Assembly (NCBI GenBank): GCA_049840595.1
Contig: JASGKO010000023.1
Span: forward strand, 62,001-126,000
DNA length: 64,000 bases
DNA from: JASGKO01 sp049840595
GTDB lineage: Bacteria > Verrucomicrobiota > Verrucomicrobiia > Chthoniobacterales > Chthoniobacteraceae
Direction of reading: 5' to 3'
Part shown: in pieces, positions 1 to 8,803 of the stretch
Layout: each line of letters opens with the position of its first letter
Position numbering within the stretch: the first letter of the stretch is position 1
Position numbers and translations under genes: made by a program
Notes under the pieces: model-generated
The model's database searches: none
Seen by the model: only the letters and a program-made list of their open reading frames with translations
Told to the model about the DNA's origin: nothing

Positions 1-62
1 TGCCTTTTACAGCACGCTCGATTTCGAGTCGAGTGCCTTAGACCGGGCTCAGCCACCCTTCC
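1..62 (-). tRNA. tRNA-Ser (anticodon CGA), 3' part outside the window
   Basis: Read on the minus strand the gene starts with acceptor strand GGAAGGG, then T8-G9 and a D-arm beginning GCTGAG. The anticodon stem CTCGA/TCGAG encloses loop CTCGAAA, which gives anticodon CGA (serine, UCG codons). The window ends inside the long variable arm typical of class II tRNAs, so the T-arm and 3' acceptor strand cannot be seen. Confidence 0.85.
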
Positions 63-156
63 GTTGAAAGCGGGCGTCAATATGGGCGCATTTTCCGTTC
101 AGGCAAGGAAAAATTCCGGCCTTCCTTGGAAAAAACTGCCTGCGGGGCTGGGCAGT

Positions 157-882
157 TTATTTGTTCAGGTCGGCGAGGACTTCGGGGTCGCGGACGTCGG
201 CCCACTCGCCTTTCAATTCCAGGGCACGCACGCGGCGACCGGAGAGGGCGAGGTTGCGCACGGCGTCGGTGAGCTCGTATTCGCCACGCGGGGAACGTTC
301 GAGGGTGGCGGTGAACTCGAAGATGCTGGGGCGAAACGCATAGACGCCCGCGTTGTACCACGGACTAGTCGGCTCGCCGGGCTGGGGCTTTTCGCGCAGA
401 TCGGTCATGTCGCCGACGTCGTTGATGAAGACGGCACCGCCTTTGGCGATCTCGCCGGGGTTATATTTCACGCTGATGATCGCCTCTTCGTCGCCGGGAT
501 TCGCCAGCGCCTCGTAATTGGCGGGCTCGATCAGGATGTCGCCATAGCTGAGCACGAACGGATCGTTGCCACAGAAATCCTTCGCCAGTTCCACTACGCG
601 GCCGGTGCCGTCTTGGACCACCTGCGTTTCGTAATGGACGCGGATGCCGTGGCTGGAACCGTCGCCGAAAAATTCGGTAACTACCTCGGCATGCCAGCCG
701 ACGATGATGCAGAAATCGGTGACGCCGGCGGCCTTGAGCCCTTCCACGATGTGCAGGAGGATCGGCTTGCCGCGCACGGGAATCATGGGCTTGGGGATTT
801 CCTGGGTGAGTTCGCGCATGCGGGTGCCACGCCCGGCGGCGAGGAGCACGGCTTTCTTGATCTGGGTCTGGGTCGTCGGCAT
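157..882 (-). CDS. Sugar-phosphate nucleotidyltransferase (NTP_transferase family)
   Basis: This 241-residue protein resembles the glucose-1-phosphate thymidylyl/cytidylyl/uridylyltransferase superfamily, which joins a sugar-1-phosphate to an NTP to make an NDP-sugar in the cytoplasm. The N-terminus carries the nucleotide-binding signature LLAAGRGTRM (about residues 13-22) followed by the IPKPMIPV segment. A YGD motif near residue 115 is the likely metal/nucleotide site. The open frame extends further upstream to 1041, but the ATG at 882 puts the nucleotide loop at the usual distance from the N-terminus and is preferred. There is no left-handed helix domain, so it is a short single-domain form. 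The sugar cannot be told from sequence. It could serve LPS or cell-surface polysaccharide synthesis. Confidence 0.8.
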   Translation of the reverse strand: MPTTQTQIKKAVLLAAGRGTRMRELTQEIPKPMIPVRGKPILLHIVEGLKAAGVTDFCIIVGWHAEVVTEFFGDGSSHGIRVHYETQVVQDGTGRVVELAKDFCGNDPFVLSYGDILIEPANYEALANPGDEEAIISVKYNPGEIAKGGAVFINDVGDMTDLREKPQPGEPTSPWYNAGVYAFRPSIFEFTATLERSPRGEYELTDAVRNLALSGRRVRALELKGEWADVRDPEVLADLNK

Positions 883-1015
883 TGGAAAAATTCGTTTCGA
901 GCAGACTAAGCGCGCATCGTCCATCCCGACAAACCTTGTTTTTGGCCGAGGCGTTCCATGGCTGGAGCGGTCATTTTCTTTGACGTTCTCGCATTCCGCG
1001 CTATCTGAAAGAGTT

Positions 1016-1435
1016 GTGAGACGAACCCGCGCTTCCTCCATTTACACCACGCTGCTGGCGTGGCTGGTGTGTGTCGCGTGGGTTTTTGCCGTCAATCACT
1101 GTGCGATTGCCGAGGTGCTGAAGATGACCATGAAGCCGGTGACGACGGATTCCTGCCCTTACTGCCATTCGCAGTCGGCCCCCAAGGCTCCGGCCACTCC
1201 GATGCCGGAATGCTGCAAATCGCTGCATGCCACTCCAGCCACTCCGGCGGAGGTCAATCTCGCGATCAACCCACTGGTTGAATCCACTTTGGATCTGGTC
1301 CAGGCCTTTCGTTGTATCGAGACCGGGCATCCTTTTTCCCTGACGGCAGATACGGGGCCGCCACGTCCGGTCGCTTTTCGTGAACTGCTCCTGACGCGTT
1401 GCCACCCCGGCATCGCGCCCCCGATGCTGAGCTGA
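1016..1435 (+). CDS. Small exported Cys-rich protein, unknown function
   Basis: The frame encodes about 139 residues if the GTG at 1016 is used; no ATG fits near a plausible N-terminus. It starts with a basic stretch and one hydrophobic segment (roughly residues 10-28) that could be a signal peptide or membrane anchor. A region with CPYC and ECC motifs and several Met residues follows. I do not recognise the family. Cys/Met-rich exported proteins at the head of a TolC and multicopper oxidase cluster often bind metals, so a role in copper handling is plausible but is only an inference from context. The start codon is uncertain. Confidence 0.5.
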   Translation: MRRTRASSIYTTLLAWLVCVAWVFAVNHCAIAEVLKMTMKPVTTDSCPYCHSQSAPKAPATPMPECCKSLHATPATPAEVNLAINPLVESTLDLVQAFRCIETGHPFSLTADTGPPRPVAFRELLLTRCHPGIAPPMLS

Positions 1436-1531
1436 AACCGCCTCCGCCTTTCGCGGATGCGATCGCTTTCTCCACGAGCCGGAATATTTCACCGGCCTGC
1501 ATCCTCATTTATTCAGCCAGCTCGCATTTCC

Positions 1532-1741
1532 ATGCAAAAACGTTTCATTTTTCCTGCTCTTGCCATCTTTTTGACCGGGTGCGCCGGGACTATTCCCGAT
1601 GAACCGCTCCCGGCTAGCAACCCGGCCAGCCCGGCAGCCGCCGAAGCTTCCACACCGGTCTATCACTCCCATCTTTCTGCTCCGACCGTGGTCAGCACCC
1701 CCACCCCGGCCCCGGCAGCCATGCCCGGGATGAACATGTAA
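1532..1741 (+). CDS. Small lipoprotein, Pro/Ala-rich
   Basis: This is a 69-residue protein with a short basic N-terminus, a hydrophobic core and a lipobox LTGC-A around residues 14-18, so the mature protein should be a lipid-anchored peptide of about 50 residues. The mature part is rich in Pro, Ala and Thr and ends in a Met-rich tail (MPGMNM). It lies 8 nt upstream of the TolC-like gene and is probably co-transcribed with it. The Met-rich end and the neighbourhood suggest a small periplasmic copper-binding accessory, but no named family is recognised. Confidence 0.6.
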   Translation: MQKRFIFPALAIFLTGCAGTIPDEPLPASNPASPAAAEASTPVYHSHLSAPTVVSTPTPAPAAMPGMNM

Positions 1742-1749
1742 GGCCTGCC

Positions 1750-3150
1750 ATGAAAACAACCATTCTTTCAATGCTCCTGACCGCGGCAGTGCTGGTAAAG
1801 CTACCCGCTGCGGAATCCCCTTTCGATCCCGTGGCGACACAAGTTCACACCCGCAGCGGCGAGACCGCAACGTGGCTGACCGGCAGCGCCGAGGATCAAG
1901 CCGCGCAGAAAGCCGTGGATCAACTCCTGCAACACGCGCTGACGGCAAATAGCGCGGCTCAGATCGCGCTGTTAAACAACCGGCACTTGCAGGCGACCCT
2001 GGAAAATCTCGGGCTCTCGCAGGCCGATCTCGTGCAGGCCGGGTTGCTGAAAAATCCCGTCTTCACTGCGAGCTGGCGCGTGCCGGATCGCCCGCCGTCA
2101 CTGGTGGATGCGGAGTATTCCGTGGCGCAGGATTTTCTCGATGTGCTCATGATTCCCTTGCGCAAGCGGGTGGCTGAGAAATCACTCCTGGCCGCCCAAC
2201 AGGAAGCCGCGCAAGCCGTGCTCGACCTCGCCGCAGAAACGAAGACGGCCTTCTACCAATGGCAGGCTGACCAGCAGATCGCGCAGGTCCTGCAAAAGAA
2301 TGCGGAAGCTGACGACACCGCGCTCACGCTCGCGCAGTTACAAAAGAAGGCGGGCAACATCACGGATCTCCAGCTCGCGGCCCAATCCATCGCCAGTGCC
2401 GAGTCGCAACTCGCGATTAGCCGGGCCGACAGTGCGACCCGCTCAGATCGCGAAGCGCTCAACCGCCGGCTGGGCGTGTGGGGCTCCAATACGGATTGGA
2501 AAGCGGAACCGGAGTTGCCCGATGTCCCGGCCAGCCTGCCCGCCCTCGATCACCTCGAAACGAGGGCCATTTCTCAGCGCCTCGACCTGGCAGCCTTGCG
2601 CACACAACTGGCGCTGGCCGCAAAGGCCCTCGCGTTGAAGACGAAGACGCGCTTCCTCCCCGCCAGCATTGAGCTCGGCCTGGATACGGAACGCGACTCC
2701 GATCGCACCAATTTCACCGGCCCCACGTTGCAGCTGGAGCTGCCGATTTTTGATCACGGACAAGGGGCCGTGGCCCGACTGGCGGCGGAATATCGACGTG
2801 CAGAGCAAAACCTGTGGGCGCTGGCGGTGGATATCCGCTCGCAAGCCCGGGAGGCACGCGATCAACTCATCGCGGCACACGATACCGCACGCTATTACCA
2901 CGACACCTTGCTACCGCAGCGAAAGGCGCTGCTGAAGCAGATGAAAACGCAATATAACGCCATGCTCGCTGGCACCTACGATCTGCTCCAGGCCCGCCAG
3001 GGCGAGCTCGCCTCCGAGCGCGCCGCCATCGAATCCGGGCGCGATTACTGGCTCGCCCGGGTCGCGCTGGAATCCGCCGTCGGCGGCAAACTTACTGGCC
3101 CGCTCGCCGATCCCACCTTCACTTCCGCCACCGCAGTCCCAACCAAATAA
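1750..3150 (+). CDS. TolC-family outer membrane efflux channel (CusC/CzcC-like)
   Basis: This 466-residue protein has a signal peptide (residues 1-20, ending near PAAES) followed by the two-fold repeated, long alpha-helical architecture of outer membrane efflux proteins. Recognisable pieces include an NNRHLQATLENLGLSQADL helix near residue 75 and a second related repeat, LAALRTQLALAAKALALKTK, near residue 285. These channels span the outer membrane and periplasm and pair with RND pumps. No inner-membrane pump or adaptor is encoded here, so the partner must lie elsewhere. The next gene, a multicopper oxidase, starts 5 nt after the stop, which points to copper or another heavy metal as the exported substrate. 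Confidence 0.85.
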   Translation: MKTTILSMLLTAAVLVKLPAAESPFDPVATQVHTRSGETATWLTGSAEDQAAQKAVDQLLQHALTANSAAQIALLNNRHLQATLENLGLSQADLVQAGLLKNPVFTASWRVPDRPPSLVDAEYSVAQDFLDVLMIPLRKRVAEKSLLAAQQEAAQAVLDLAAETKTAFYQWQADQQIAQVLQKNAEADDTALTLAQLQKKAGNITDLQLAAQSIASAESQLAISRADSATRSDREALNRRLGVWGSNTDWKAEPELPDVPASLPALDHLETRAISQRLDLAALRTQLALAAKALALKTKTRFLPASIELGLDTERDSDRTNFTGPTLQLELPIFDHGQGAVARLAAEYRRAEQNLWALAVDIRSQAREARDQLIAAHDTARYYHDTLLPQRKALLKQMKTQYNAMLAGTYDLLQARQGELASERAAIESGRDYWLARVALESAVGGKLTGPLADPTFTSATAVPTK

Positions 3151-3155
3151 ACATC

Positions 3156-4430
3156 ATGATCTCGCGCCGCAATTTTTTTACCAACGCCGCCCGGCTCGCC
3201 AGTCTCTCCGCCGTGGCTTCCCTCGGTCGCAATCACCTGCTGGCGGCGGACTCAACGCCTGCACCAGCTCCGGCTCCGGGCATCAAGCCCGTGACCACAC
3301 CGAACGGCACCTCGCTGCCATGGAAGTTGAAAGATGGCGTGAAGATTTTTCACCTCGTTGCCGAACCCGTCTCCCATGAATTTGCACCGGGACTGAAGGC
3401 CGAGTGCTGGGGCTACAATGGCCAGGTGCATGGCCCCACCATCGAGGCAGTGGAGGGCGAGACGGTGCGCATCTACGTGACCAACAAACTGCCGGAGGGC
3501 ACCACAGTGCACTGGCACGGGCTGCTGGTGCCGAATGGCATGGATGGCATCGGCGGGCTCAGCCAGCCACCGATCGCGCCGGGCGAGACGTTTAAATACG
3601 AGTTTACGCTTCGTCAACACGGCACCTATATGTACCACTCGCATCACGATGAGATGACGCAGATGGCGCTCGGGTTGATGGGGATGTTCATCATCCATCC
3701 CAAAAACGCCAGCGAACCGCCACCGGATCGCGATTACGCGCTCATGCTCAGCGAGTGGAAGATCGCTCCGGGCACCTCGCGCCCCGACCCGAGCGAGATG
3801 ACGGATTTCAACATCTTCACCATCAATGGCCGTTGCTTCCCGGGCACCGAACCGCTGCTCGCGCAGAAAGGCGAGCGGGTGCGGCTGCGCTTCGGCAATC
3901 TTAGCGCGATGGATCATCACCCCATCCATATGCATGGCAATGTCTTCAACGTCGTGGAGGAGGATGGCGGCGTGGTCCCCACGGCGTCACGCTTCCCGCA
4001 GACTACCGTGCTCATGCCGGTGGGAACGACCCGCGTGGTTGAGTTCGTTGCGGAAAATCCGGGCGATTGGGCGATGCACTGCCATATGTCGCATCACGTG
4101 ATGAACCAGATGGCGCATGGGCTGCCCAATCTCATCGGCATCAACACCGATCAACTCGACGACAAGCTGCGCGACCTCGTTCCCGGAGCCATGACGATGG
4201 GCGGGAGCGGCATGGGCGACATGATGAGCATGGGCGCTCCGGCGAACAGCATCCCGATGTCGGGCGGCGACGGGCCCTTCGGTGGCATCACTATGGGGGG
4301 CATGTTCACGATCATCAAAGTTCGCGAAACTCTCACCGGCACCGCCGATCCCGGGTGGTATGAGAACCCGCCGCACACGCTCGCGGCCAAGGCCACACCC
4401 GAGGAACTGCAGGCCGATGGCATCCGGTGA
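3156..4430 (+). CDS. Two-domain multicopper oxidase, Tat-exported
   Basis: The 424-residue protein begins with a twin-arginine signal (SRRNFF, then a hydrophobic stretch). All four copper-ligand clusters are visible: HWHG (about 119), HSHHD (about 160), HPIHMHG (about 253) and HCHMSHHVMNQM (about 307), the last supplying the type 1 Cys, His and Met. Only two cupredoxin domains fit between them, so this resembles the two-domain oxidases with the type 1 site in domain 2 and not three-domain CueO/CopA. A Met-rich segment at about 345-370 resembles copper-binding tails of periplasmic copper oxidases. It probably oxidises Cu(I) in the periplasm and works with the adjacent TolC-type channel. Small-laccase activity on phenols is an alternative. 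Confidence 0.88.
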   Translation: MISRRNFFTNAARLASLSAVASLGRNHLLAADSTPAPAPAPGIKPVTTPNGTSLPWKLKDGVKIFHLVAEPVSHEFAPGLKAECWGYNGQVHGPTIEAVEGETVRIYVTNKLPEGTTVHWHGLLVPNGMDGIGGLSQPPIAPGETFKYEFTLRQHGTYMYHSHHDEMTQMALGLMGMFIIHPKNASEPPPDRDYALMLSEWKIAPGTSRPDPSEMTDFNIFTINGRCFPGTEPLLAQKGERVRLRFGNLSAMDHHPIHMHGNVFNVVEEDGGVVPTASRFPQTTVLMPVGTTRVVEFVAENPGDWAMHCHMSHHVMNQMAHGLPNLIGINTDQLDDKLRDLVPGAMTMGGSGMGDMMSMGAPANSIPMSGGDGPFGGITMGGMFTIIKVRETLTGTADPGWYENPPHTLAAKATPEELQADGIR

Positions 4431-4481
4431 TTTTTGTCGCTGGCTTTCCGTGCCCGTTCCGCCTTCAAATACGCCCCGTTC

Positions 4482-5051
4482 ATGAAATCCACGCCATCCG
4501 AAAAGCCGCCCTTCCCCTGGGCGACCGTCGCACTTTTCTCCCTGCTCTGCGCCGGGTTGAGTTCCATGTTCACGTGGAACCTGCTTTCGCAGAAACGGCA
4601 AAGCGCGCCGACTCCCGTGACCACGGCGGCTACGCAAGTCGTCCCCACGCCACCGCCGATGGTCCAGGACTCGGTGAGCCTCGGCAACTGGTATTACGAC
4701 CGCCAGCAGTGGACGAATGCGATCGCCGCCTACGAGCAGGCGATCGCCGGGGGCACGGACAACCCCGACGTGCGCACGGATCTCGGCAACAGCTACCGTT
4801 TCATCGGCCAGCCGCAAAAGGCACTGGAGGAATACCAAATCGCCCAACGCCAGGACCCGCAGCATGAGAACAGCCTGCTCAACCAGGCGTCGCTCTATTC
4901 GCAGGTGCTACATAATCCCGCCAAGGCGGCGGAAGCGGCGCGGGAATTTCTCCAACGCTTTCCTAATAGCGTGAGCGCGGATGCGGCACGCCAGCTCCTA
5001 CTTGATCCAGCGCAGGCGCAGACGATGGCGGCCCCGGCGGCAACGCCTTGA
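4482..5051 (+). CDS. Membrane-anchored TPR protein
   Basis: The 189-residue protein has a single hydrophobic helix near residues 12-32 and then tetratricopeptide repeats at about 65-160, with the pattern NWYYDRQQWTNAIAAYEQAI and a following ALEEYQIAQRQDP repeat. The ATG at 4482 is preferred; an upstream TTG (4434) would lengthen the N-terminus without adding a domain. TPR proteins of this layout act as periplasmic scaffolds. It lies about 50 nt behind the multicopper oxidase and may be the last gene of that operon. The binding partner is unknown. Confidence 0.7.
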   Translation: MKSTPSEKPPFPWATVALFSLLCAGLSSMFTWNLLSQKRQSAPTPVTTAATQVVPTPPPMVQDSVSLGNWYYDRQQWTNAIAAYEQAIAGGTDNPDVRTDLGNSYRFIGQPQKALEEYQIAQRQDPQHENSLLNQASLYSQVLHNPAKAAEAAREFLQRFPNSVSADAARQLLLDPAQAQTMAAPAATP

Positions 5052-5180
5052 TTTTATTAACCACAGAGGACATGGAGAGCACGAAGATTTTTGGGGCTTG
5101 GGATTTACTCGGCTTTCCCTTCGCAGAAAAATTTGCGCCCATCGACCTCGCTCGGGGTGACTATCTCCTCTTCGCCATAA

Positions 5181-5222
5181 AAAAAGCCCCGCCGGTCATT
5201 GCCAGCGGGGCTTTAAATTTTT
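5181..5222 (-). terminator. Intrinsic terminator, probably bidirectional
   Basis: The inverted repeat AAAGCCCCGC / GCGGGGCTTT has a 12-nt loop. On the minus strand it follows the gspG stop by about 27 nt and ends in a run of eight T. On the plus strand the hairpin is followed by an AAATTTTT tract, so it could also end the copper cluster. Confidence 0.85.
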
Positions 5223-5248
5223 GAATTTCGTAGTGTAACCCCGGCGGC

Positions 5249-5695
5249 TTATTGCCCCTGGGTCTGGCCGTTGTTGTCCCAGTTGCCTACGTCGTCGGCC
5301 GTATTGGGCTTGCCGTCGTTGCCGGCGGAGTAAAGATCGTAGTCCTGGTTATGCGTGCCGGGGTAGGCATAGTAGTATGGGTTATGCCATGGGTCCTGCG
5401 GCAACTGCGGCAGCAACTGGCGCCAGGAGGTTGGCGCGGGATCGCCGGTCGGCTGGGTCACCAGCGCCTGCAAGCCCTGCTGGGTGCTGGGAGAATTGCC
5501 ATTCATCGCCTTGTAGAGCATGAGCTGGGTCGTAATCGTCTGGATGTCGGTCTTCGCCTTTACGTCCTGGGCGTAACCGAGGTTGCCGCCCATCAGGTAA
5601 ACGGCGGTGCCAGCCAGCACGGCAATAATGGCCACCACGAGCATGATTTCAAGCAGGGTAAAGCCTGCGCTGGATTTATGGATTCGAGTTTTCAT
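5249..5695 (-). CDS. gspG: Type II secretion major pseudopilin GspG
   Basis: The 148-residue protein carries a textbook type III signal: a short basic leader, the prepilin peptidase site G-FTLLEIMLVV with Glu at mature +5, and a hydrophobic helix. The C-terminal half has the GspG features of a QTITTQL helix, a PQDPWHNPYYYAYPG loop and an Asp-rich calcium-site-like segment (YSAGNDGKPNTADDVGNW). It forms the pseudopilus that drives proteins through the outer membrane channel. It is the last gene of a gspF-unknown-gspG run and is followed by a strong terminator. GspD, GspE and the prepilin peptidase are not in the window. Confidence 0.93.
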   Translation of the reverse strand: MKTRIHKSSAGFTLLEIMLVVAIIAVLAGTAVYLMGGNLGYAQDVKAKTDIQTITTQLMLYKAMNGNSPSTQQGLQALVTQPTGDPAPTSWRQLLPQLPQDPWHNPYYYAYPGTHNQDYDLYSAGNDGKPNTADDVGNWDNNGQTQGQ

Positions 5696-5708
5696 AAGGG
5701 TAATCTTC

Positions 5709-6749
5709 TTAGGGGTTTACGGATGATTTAAGCTGCACGCTAACGTTGCGGATGGCAACCGGCTCCGTGCCCGGTTGCAGCGAAATCTCAAGATTATTCC
5801 AGCCGGCCTGGAGCTGCGGGCCAGTCACCATTTTCTGCACCTTCATCCAGCCCGTGTAACGCACGCGGGTGGTTGGGTCGCCAACAAAACGAGAGCGGTC
5901 GTAGGCCGGATCAGCAAGATCAGGCAGCTGATAATTGACTGCACCGAGTAGCGTGCCGTTCATTTTGGCAATGAGCGGGCGGGTGATATCGGCATTGAGC
6001 ACCTCGAAGGTAATCACCGCCACATCGGGGACGCTGGCGAGCTGGAATTGGAAATCGTAGTTCTCCGCGCCCGGCGACTCCAGACGGGTCACCTCGCCGT
6101 CGAGCGAGGCCTGCACGCGGTCGAGCAGCTTCAGGTCGTCGTTGGACTGCGCAGGGGTGGGCGTGTTACCAAAGGGATCGTTGAGCGGAGCCGGGGGATT
6201 GAAATCCGTGCCCGTCCACACGCTCGCCGTCTGCAAGGCAGCCAGGAAAACTCCGCGCAGAGTCGAGACCGAGCCCGGCACCTTCACCTTGAGGTAGGCG
6301 ACGCCCTTGGTATTGAGCGAGAAACTGGCCGTGGAGGGCAGATCCAGCGCGCCACCGAGCGGCTGCGATTGGAACAGGCAGTCGCCCACCTCGTTCCAGC
6401 ACGAGACCTCGGGTCGCGTCGTCTCCGCATCGGTAAAATAGACGCGCAAGAGCACGGACTGGCCGATCTCGCCCACCGAGCGCAAGTAGAAGCGATAGCT
6501 GGTCGAGGCCTCCACTCCGCTGGTGGCCTCGGTTTTGGCGGTCTGCACCTGGGAAATCCAGATCGGCAGCGAAGCCCCGAGAGAACCCGTCTGCGCCAGC
6601 GCCGACGAATCGAGGAAGATGGAGAACGGAGTCACCTGCTCCTTCAGACTCTGGGCATGCACCAGAACGGAGGCACCGGAAAGCGCGAGCAGGATTGCCG
6701 CCAGCACGGTTCGCGTGATTTTGGGGGAATGGAACATGGGGAGTTTCAT
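5709..6749 (-). CDS. Exported protein in type II secretion operon, unknown function
   Basis: The 346-residue protein has a signal peptide (residues 1-33, ending VLVHAQ) and a mature part with a beta-rich look. It has two Cys near residues 118-125 (SCWNEVGDC) that could form a disulfide. I recognise no named domain. Its start codon overlaps the stop of gspF and gspG follows 13 nt later, so it is almost certainly translated with them. It may be a lineage-specific periplasmic part or substrate of the secretion machine. The C-terminal region contains a segment resembling a jelly-roll carbohydrate-binding fold (WNNLEISLQPG), but this is a weak impression. Confidence 0.65.
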   Translation of the reverse strand: MKLPMFHSPKITRTVLAAILLALSGASVLVHAQSLKEQVTPFSIFLDSSALAQTGSLGASLPIWISQVQTAKTEATSGVEASTSYRFYLRSVGEIGQSVLLRVYFTDAETTRPEVSCWNEVGDCLFQSQPLGGALDLPSTASFSLNTKGVAYLKVKVPGSVSTLRGVFLAALQTASVWTGTDFNPPAPLNDPFGNTPTPAQSNDDLKLLDRVQASLDGEVTRLESPGAENYDFQFQLASVPDVAVITFEVLNADITRPLIAKMNGTLLGAVNYQLPDLADPAYDRSRFVGDPTTRVRYTGWMKVQKMVTGPQLQAGWNNLEISLQPGTEPVAIRNVSVQLKSSVNP

Positions 6750-7990
6750 TAGTGGTGGGCGCGCAGCCCCGTCGTAAGATTGAACACCGCAACGAGGATG
6801 CCGTAAACGACCGTGCCCACGATAGCCGCGATCACCACCATCACCGCTGGCGGAATCAGGGCCGAGGTCATTTTGACCTGCTTATCGAGTTCACGCTCGT
6901 AAACGTCGGCGATCATCTGCATCGTCTCGCCGAAGCGACCGGTCTGCTCGCCGACTGACATCATATCGAGGAACATCTCGGGGAAAACCCCTTTGCCGCG
7001 CAGTGAGTTTGAAAGCGAGGCCCCATCGATCACCGTCTTGTGGACCTCGATCATTTGCTGGCGGATGAATTCGTTGCCCGAGATGTCTTGCAGGAGCTCG
7101 ATTGCCCGGAGGAGCGTAACGCCGTTATCCACCAGCGTGCCGAGCGTGCGGGCAAACTGGGCGTAAAAGCGATACCGCGTAATGTGCCCGTAGCCGGGGA
7201 TCTTGAGCAGCATGCTGTCCCAGGCATAGAGCCCTGCGGGCGTACTGCGGAAGGACTGGATGCCCGCGCCGATGCCAAAGGCGGCCAGAATCATGAGCCA
7301 CCAGTAGCCGGTGAGCAGGTGGTTCACGTTCAGCAGCATCTGCGTCGCGGTGGGCAGTTGCTGGCCGGTTTGCTTGAAGAAGTCGGTGAGCTTCGGCAGC
7401 ATCACCGTGGTAAAGACAATTACCAGGCCGACACCAGCCACCACCAGCACCGCCGGATAGAGCAGCGCCTGCTGTACGCGGTCGCGCAACGATTTCACAT
7501 CCGCCAGATAGCGCACGAGGCGCATCATGATGTCGCCCAAAGAACCGGAGGCCTCACCGGCTGAGACGAGATTTACGTAGAGCGGGGTAAATATCTTGGG
7601 ATAATCGCGCAGGGCCTGGGAGAGACTGCGGCCATCGATCAGCGATTGGTGCAGCGACTTTGAGAGGCTCTGCAGCTTGGGCTGCTTGAGCCGACGCTCC
7701 AGGATGCCGAGCGATTCGTCGAGGGTGATCCCTGCGCCCAGCAAGTGCCCCAGTTGCTCGGTGAAGAGATACTGATGCGAGTAGCTCATCGTCTGGACGG
7801 CGACCGCGCTCCCGTTGCTCTTCTTTGCGGGCTGCTTGTCTGCTGCGCCCGCCGCCACGGCAGTCACCTTGATCGGGGTGAAACGATCCTTGTCGAGTTG
7901 GGCCAATGCGGCAGAGCGGTCATTGCCATCAATGACCCCTTCCACGAGCGAACCTTGAGAATTACGGGCGACGTAACGAAATTGCGGCAT
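6749..7990 (-). CDS. gspF: Type II secretion inner membrane platform protein GspF
   Basis: The 413-residue protein has the size and architecture of GspF/PilC: an N-terminal segment (MPQFRYVARNSQG) followed by two related cytoplasmic T2SSF domains and three transmembrane helices at about 170-190, 220-240 and 375-400. The T2SSF signatures are visible, for example LGDIMMRLVRYLADVKSLRDRV and the repeat FGETMQMIADVYERELDKQV. It anchors the pseudopilus assembly ATPase to the inner membrane. It is the first gene of the three-gene operon. The usual gspE neighbour is absent; the upstream gene is a PEP-CTERM protein instead. Confidence 0.92.
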   Translation of the reverse strand: MPQFRYVARNSQGSLVEGVIDGNDRSAALAQLDKDRFTPIKVTAVAAGAADKQPAKKSNGSAVAVQTMSYSHQYLFTEQLGHLLGAGITLDESLGILERRLKQPKLQSLSKSLHQSLIDGRSLSQALRDYPKIFTPLYVNLVSAGEASGSLGDIMMRLVRYLADVKSLRDRVQQALLYPAVLVVAGVGLVIVFTTVMLPKLTDFFKQTGQQLPTATQMLLNVNHLLTGYWWLMILAAFGIGAGIQSFRSTPAGLYAWDSMLLKIPGYGHITRYRFYAQFARTLGTLVDNGVTLLRAIELLQDISGNEFIRQQMIEVHKTVIDGASLSNSLRGKGVFPEMFLDMMSVGEQTGRFGETMQMIADVYERELDKQVKMTSALIPPAVMVVIAAIVGTVVYGILVAVFNLTTGLRAHH

Positions 7991-8067
7991 AGGCTAAATC
8001 ACAAACCCATTTCGCAACAGATTGTTGCGAAGAAAACAAGCCTTTGATTGCCACAAAATCGTGCCAA

Positions 8068-8784
8068 TCAACGAACCGCCACCACCGCCCGCCGCCGACG
8101 TAGCCCCATTACACCCAATCCCGCCGCCACCAAACCGATTGAAGCTGGCTCAGGGACTGCGGAAATAGTGGTTTTGAAGGCATTGGCAGAGTCCTGCCAG
8201 ACTAATGCCGAATTAGTATTAGTATTAGCAATATCGAGCGAATAATTTGTAGCCACTGTCGGAGTCTGCCACACCCAGCTACTACTGGACATCGCATTGT
8301 AGGTTCCTCCTGAATTGCTACTATAAAATCTGATCGCCAACAACTGACCCGCTGCAGGTGTTCCAGTTGAAATAGTTATCGATGAGTTAGTAGTATATGA
8401 TCCTGTGTCTCCGGCATCAGGGTTATACACAGTGACCAAGTTCGATGATATCGAAAAATAAAACGTAAAAGCAATCCGTCCCGCCGCCAGACCAATGCCA
8501 CTTGATGAGTCTCCAACTGTAGTCAAACCTGTTGAGCCATAACCCGTCAATGGAACCCACGTCCCACTAAAATAACTGCTCGTTGTCGCGCCCGTGTAAT
8601 ATCCCAATTGAACCAAAGCGCCGTCCCCATTGGACGTAGTCCCAGCACTGAGCGCCGTACCAGCTGCATTCAGCAATAGAGTGCTGGAATCATTATAGAC
8701 GGTAACCGATCCAGTTTGCGCCTTTGCTGTAAAATTTGCAGCAACCAACAACACGACCGACATTAACCAAAGCTGTATTTTCAT
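8068..8784 (-). CDS. PEP-CTERM sorted exported protein
   Basis: This 238-residue protein has a signal peptide (residues 1-23, ending AKAQ) and a low-complexity Ser/Thr/Gly/Asn-rich body. It ends in a PEP-CTERM tail made of VPEPAS, a hydrophobic helix and an RRRR cluster. Such tails are recognised by exosortase, which cleaves and transfers the protein to the cell surface or exopolysaccharide. The body carries no enzyme motif I can name. It has its own start 19 nt after the stop of the gene upstream (8804), so the two may share a transcript. No exosortase gene is present in the window. Confidence 0.85.
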   Translation of the reverse strand: MKIQLWLMSVVLLVAANFTAKAQTGSVTVYNDSSTLLLNAAGTALSAGTTSNGDGALVQLGYYTGATTSSYFSGTWVPLTGYGSTGLTTVGDSSSGIGLAAGRIAFTFYFSISSNLVTVYNPDAGDTGSYTTNSSITISTGTPAAGQLLAIRFYSSNSGGTYNAMSSSSWVWQTPTVATNYSLDIANTNTNSALVWQDSANAFKTTISAVPEPASIGLVAAGLGVMGLRRRRAVVAVR

Positions 8785-8803
8785 GAAAAAAGGGAGGAAG
8801 GAT

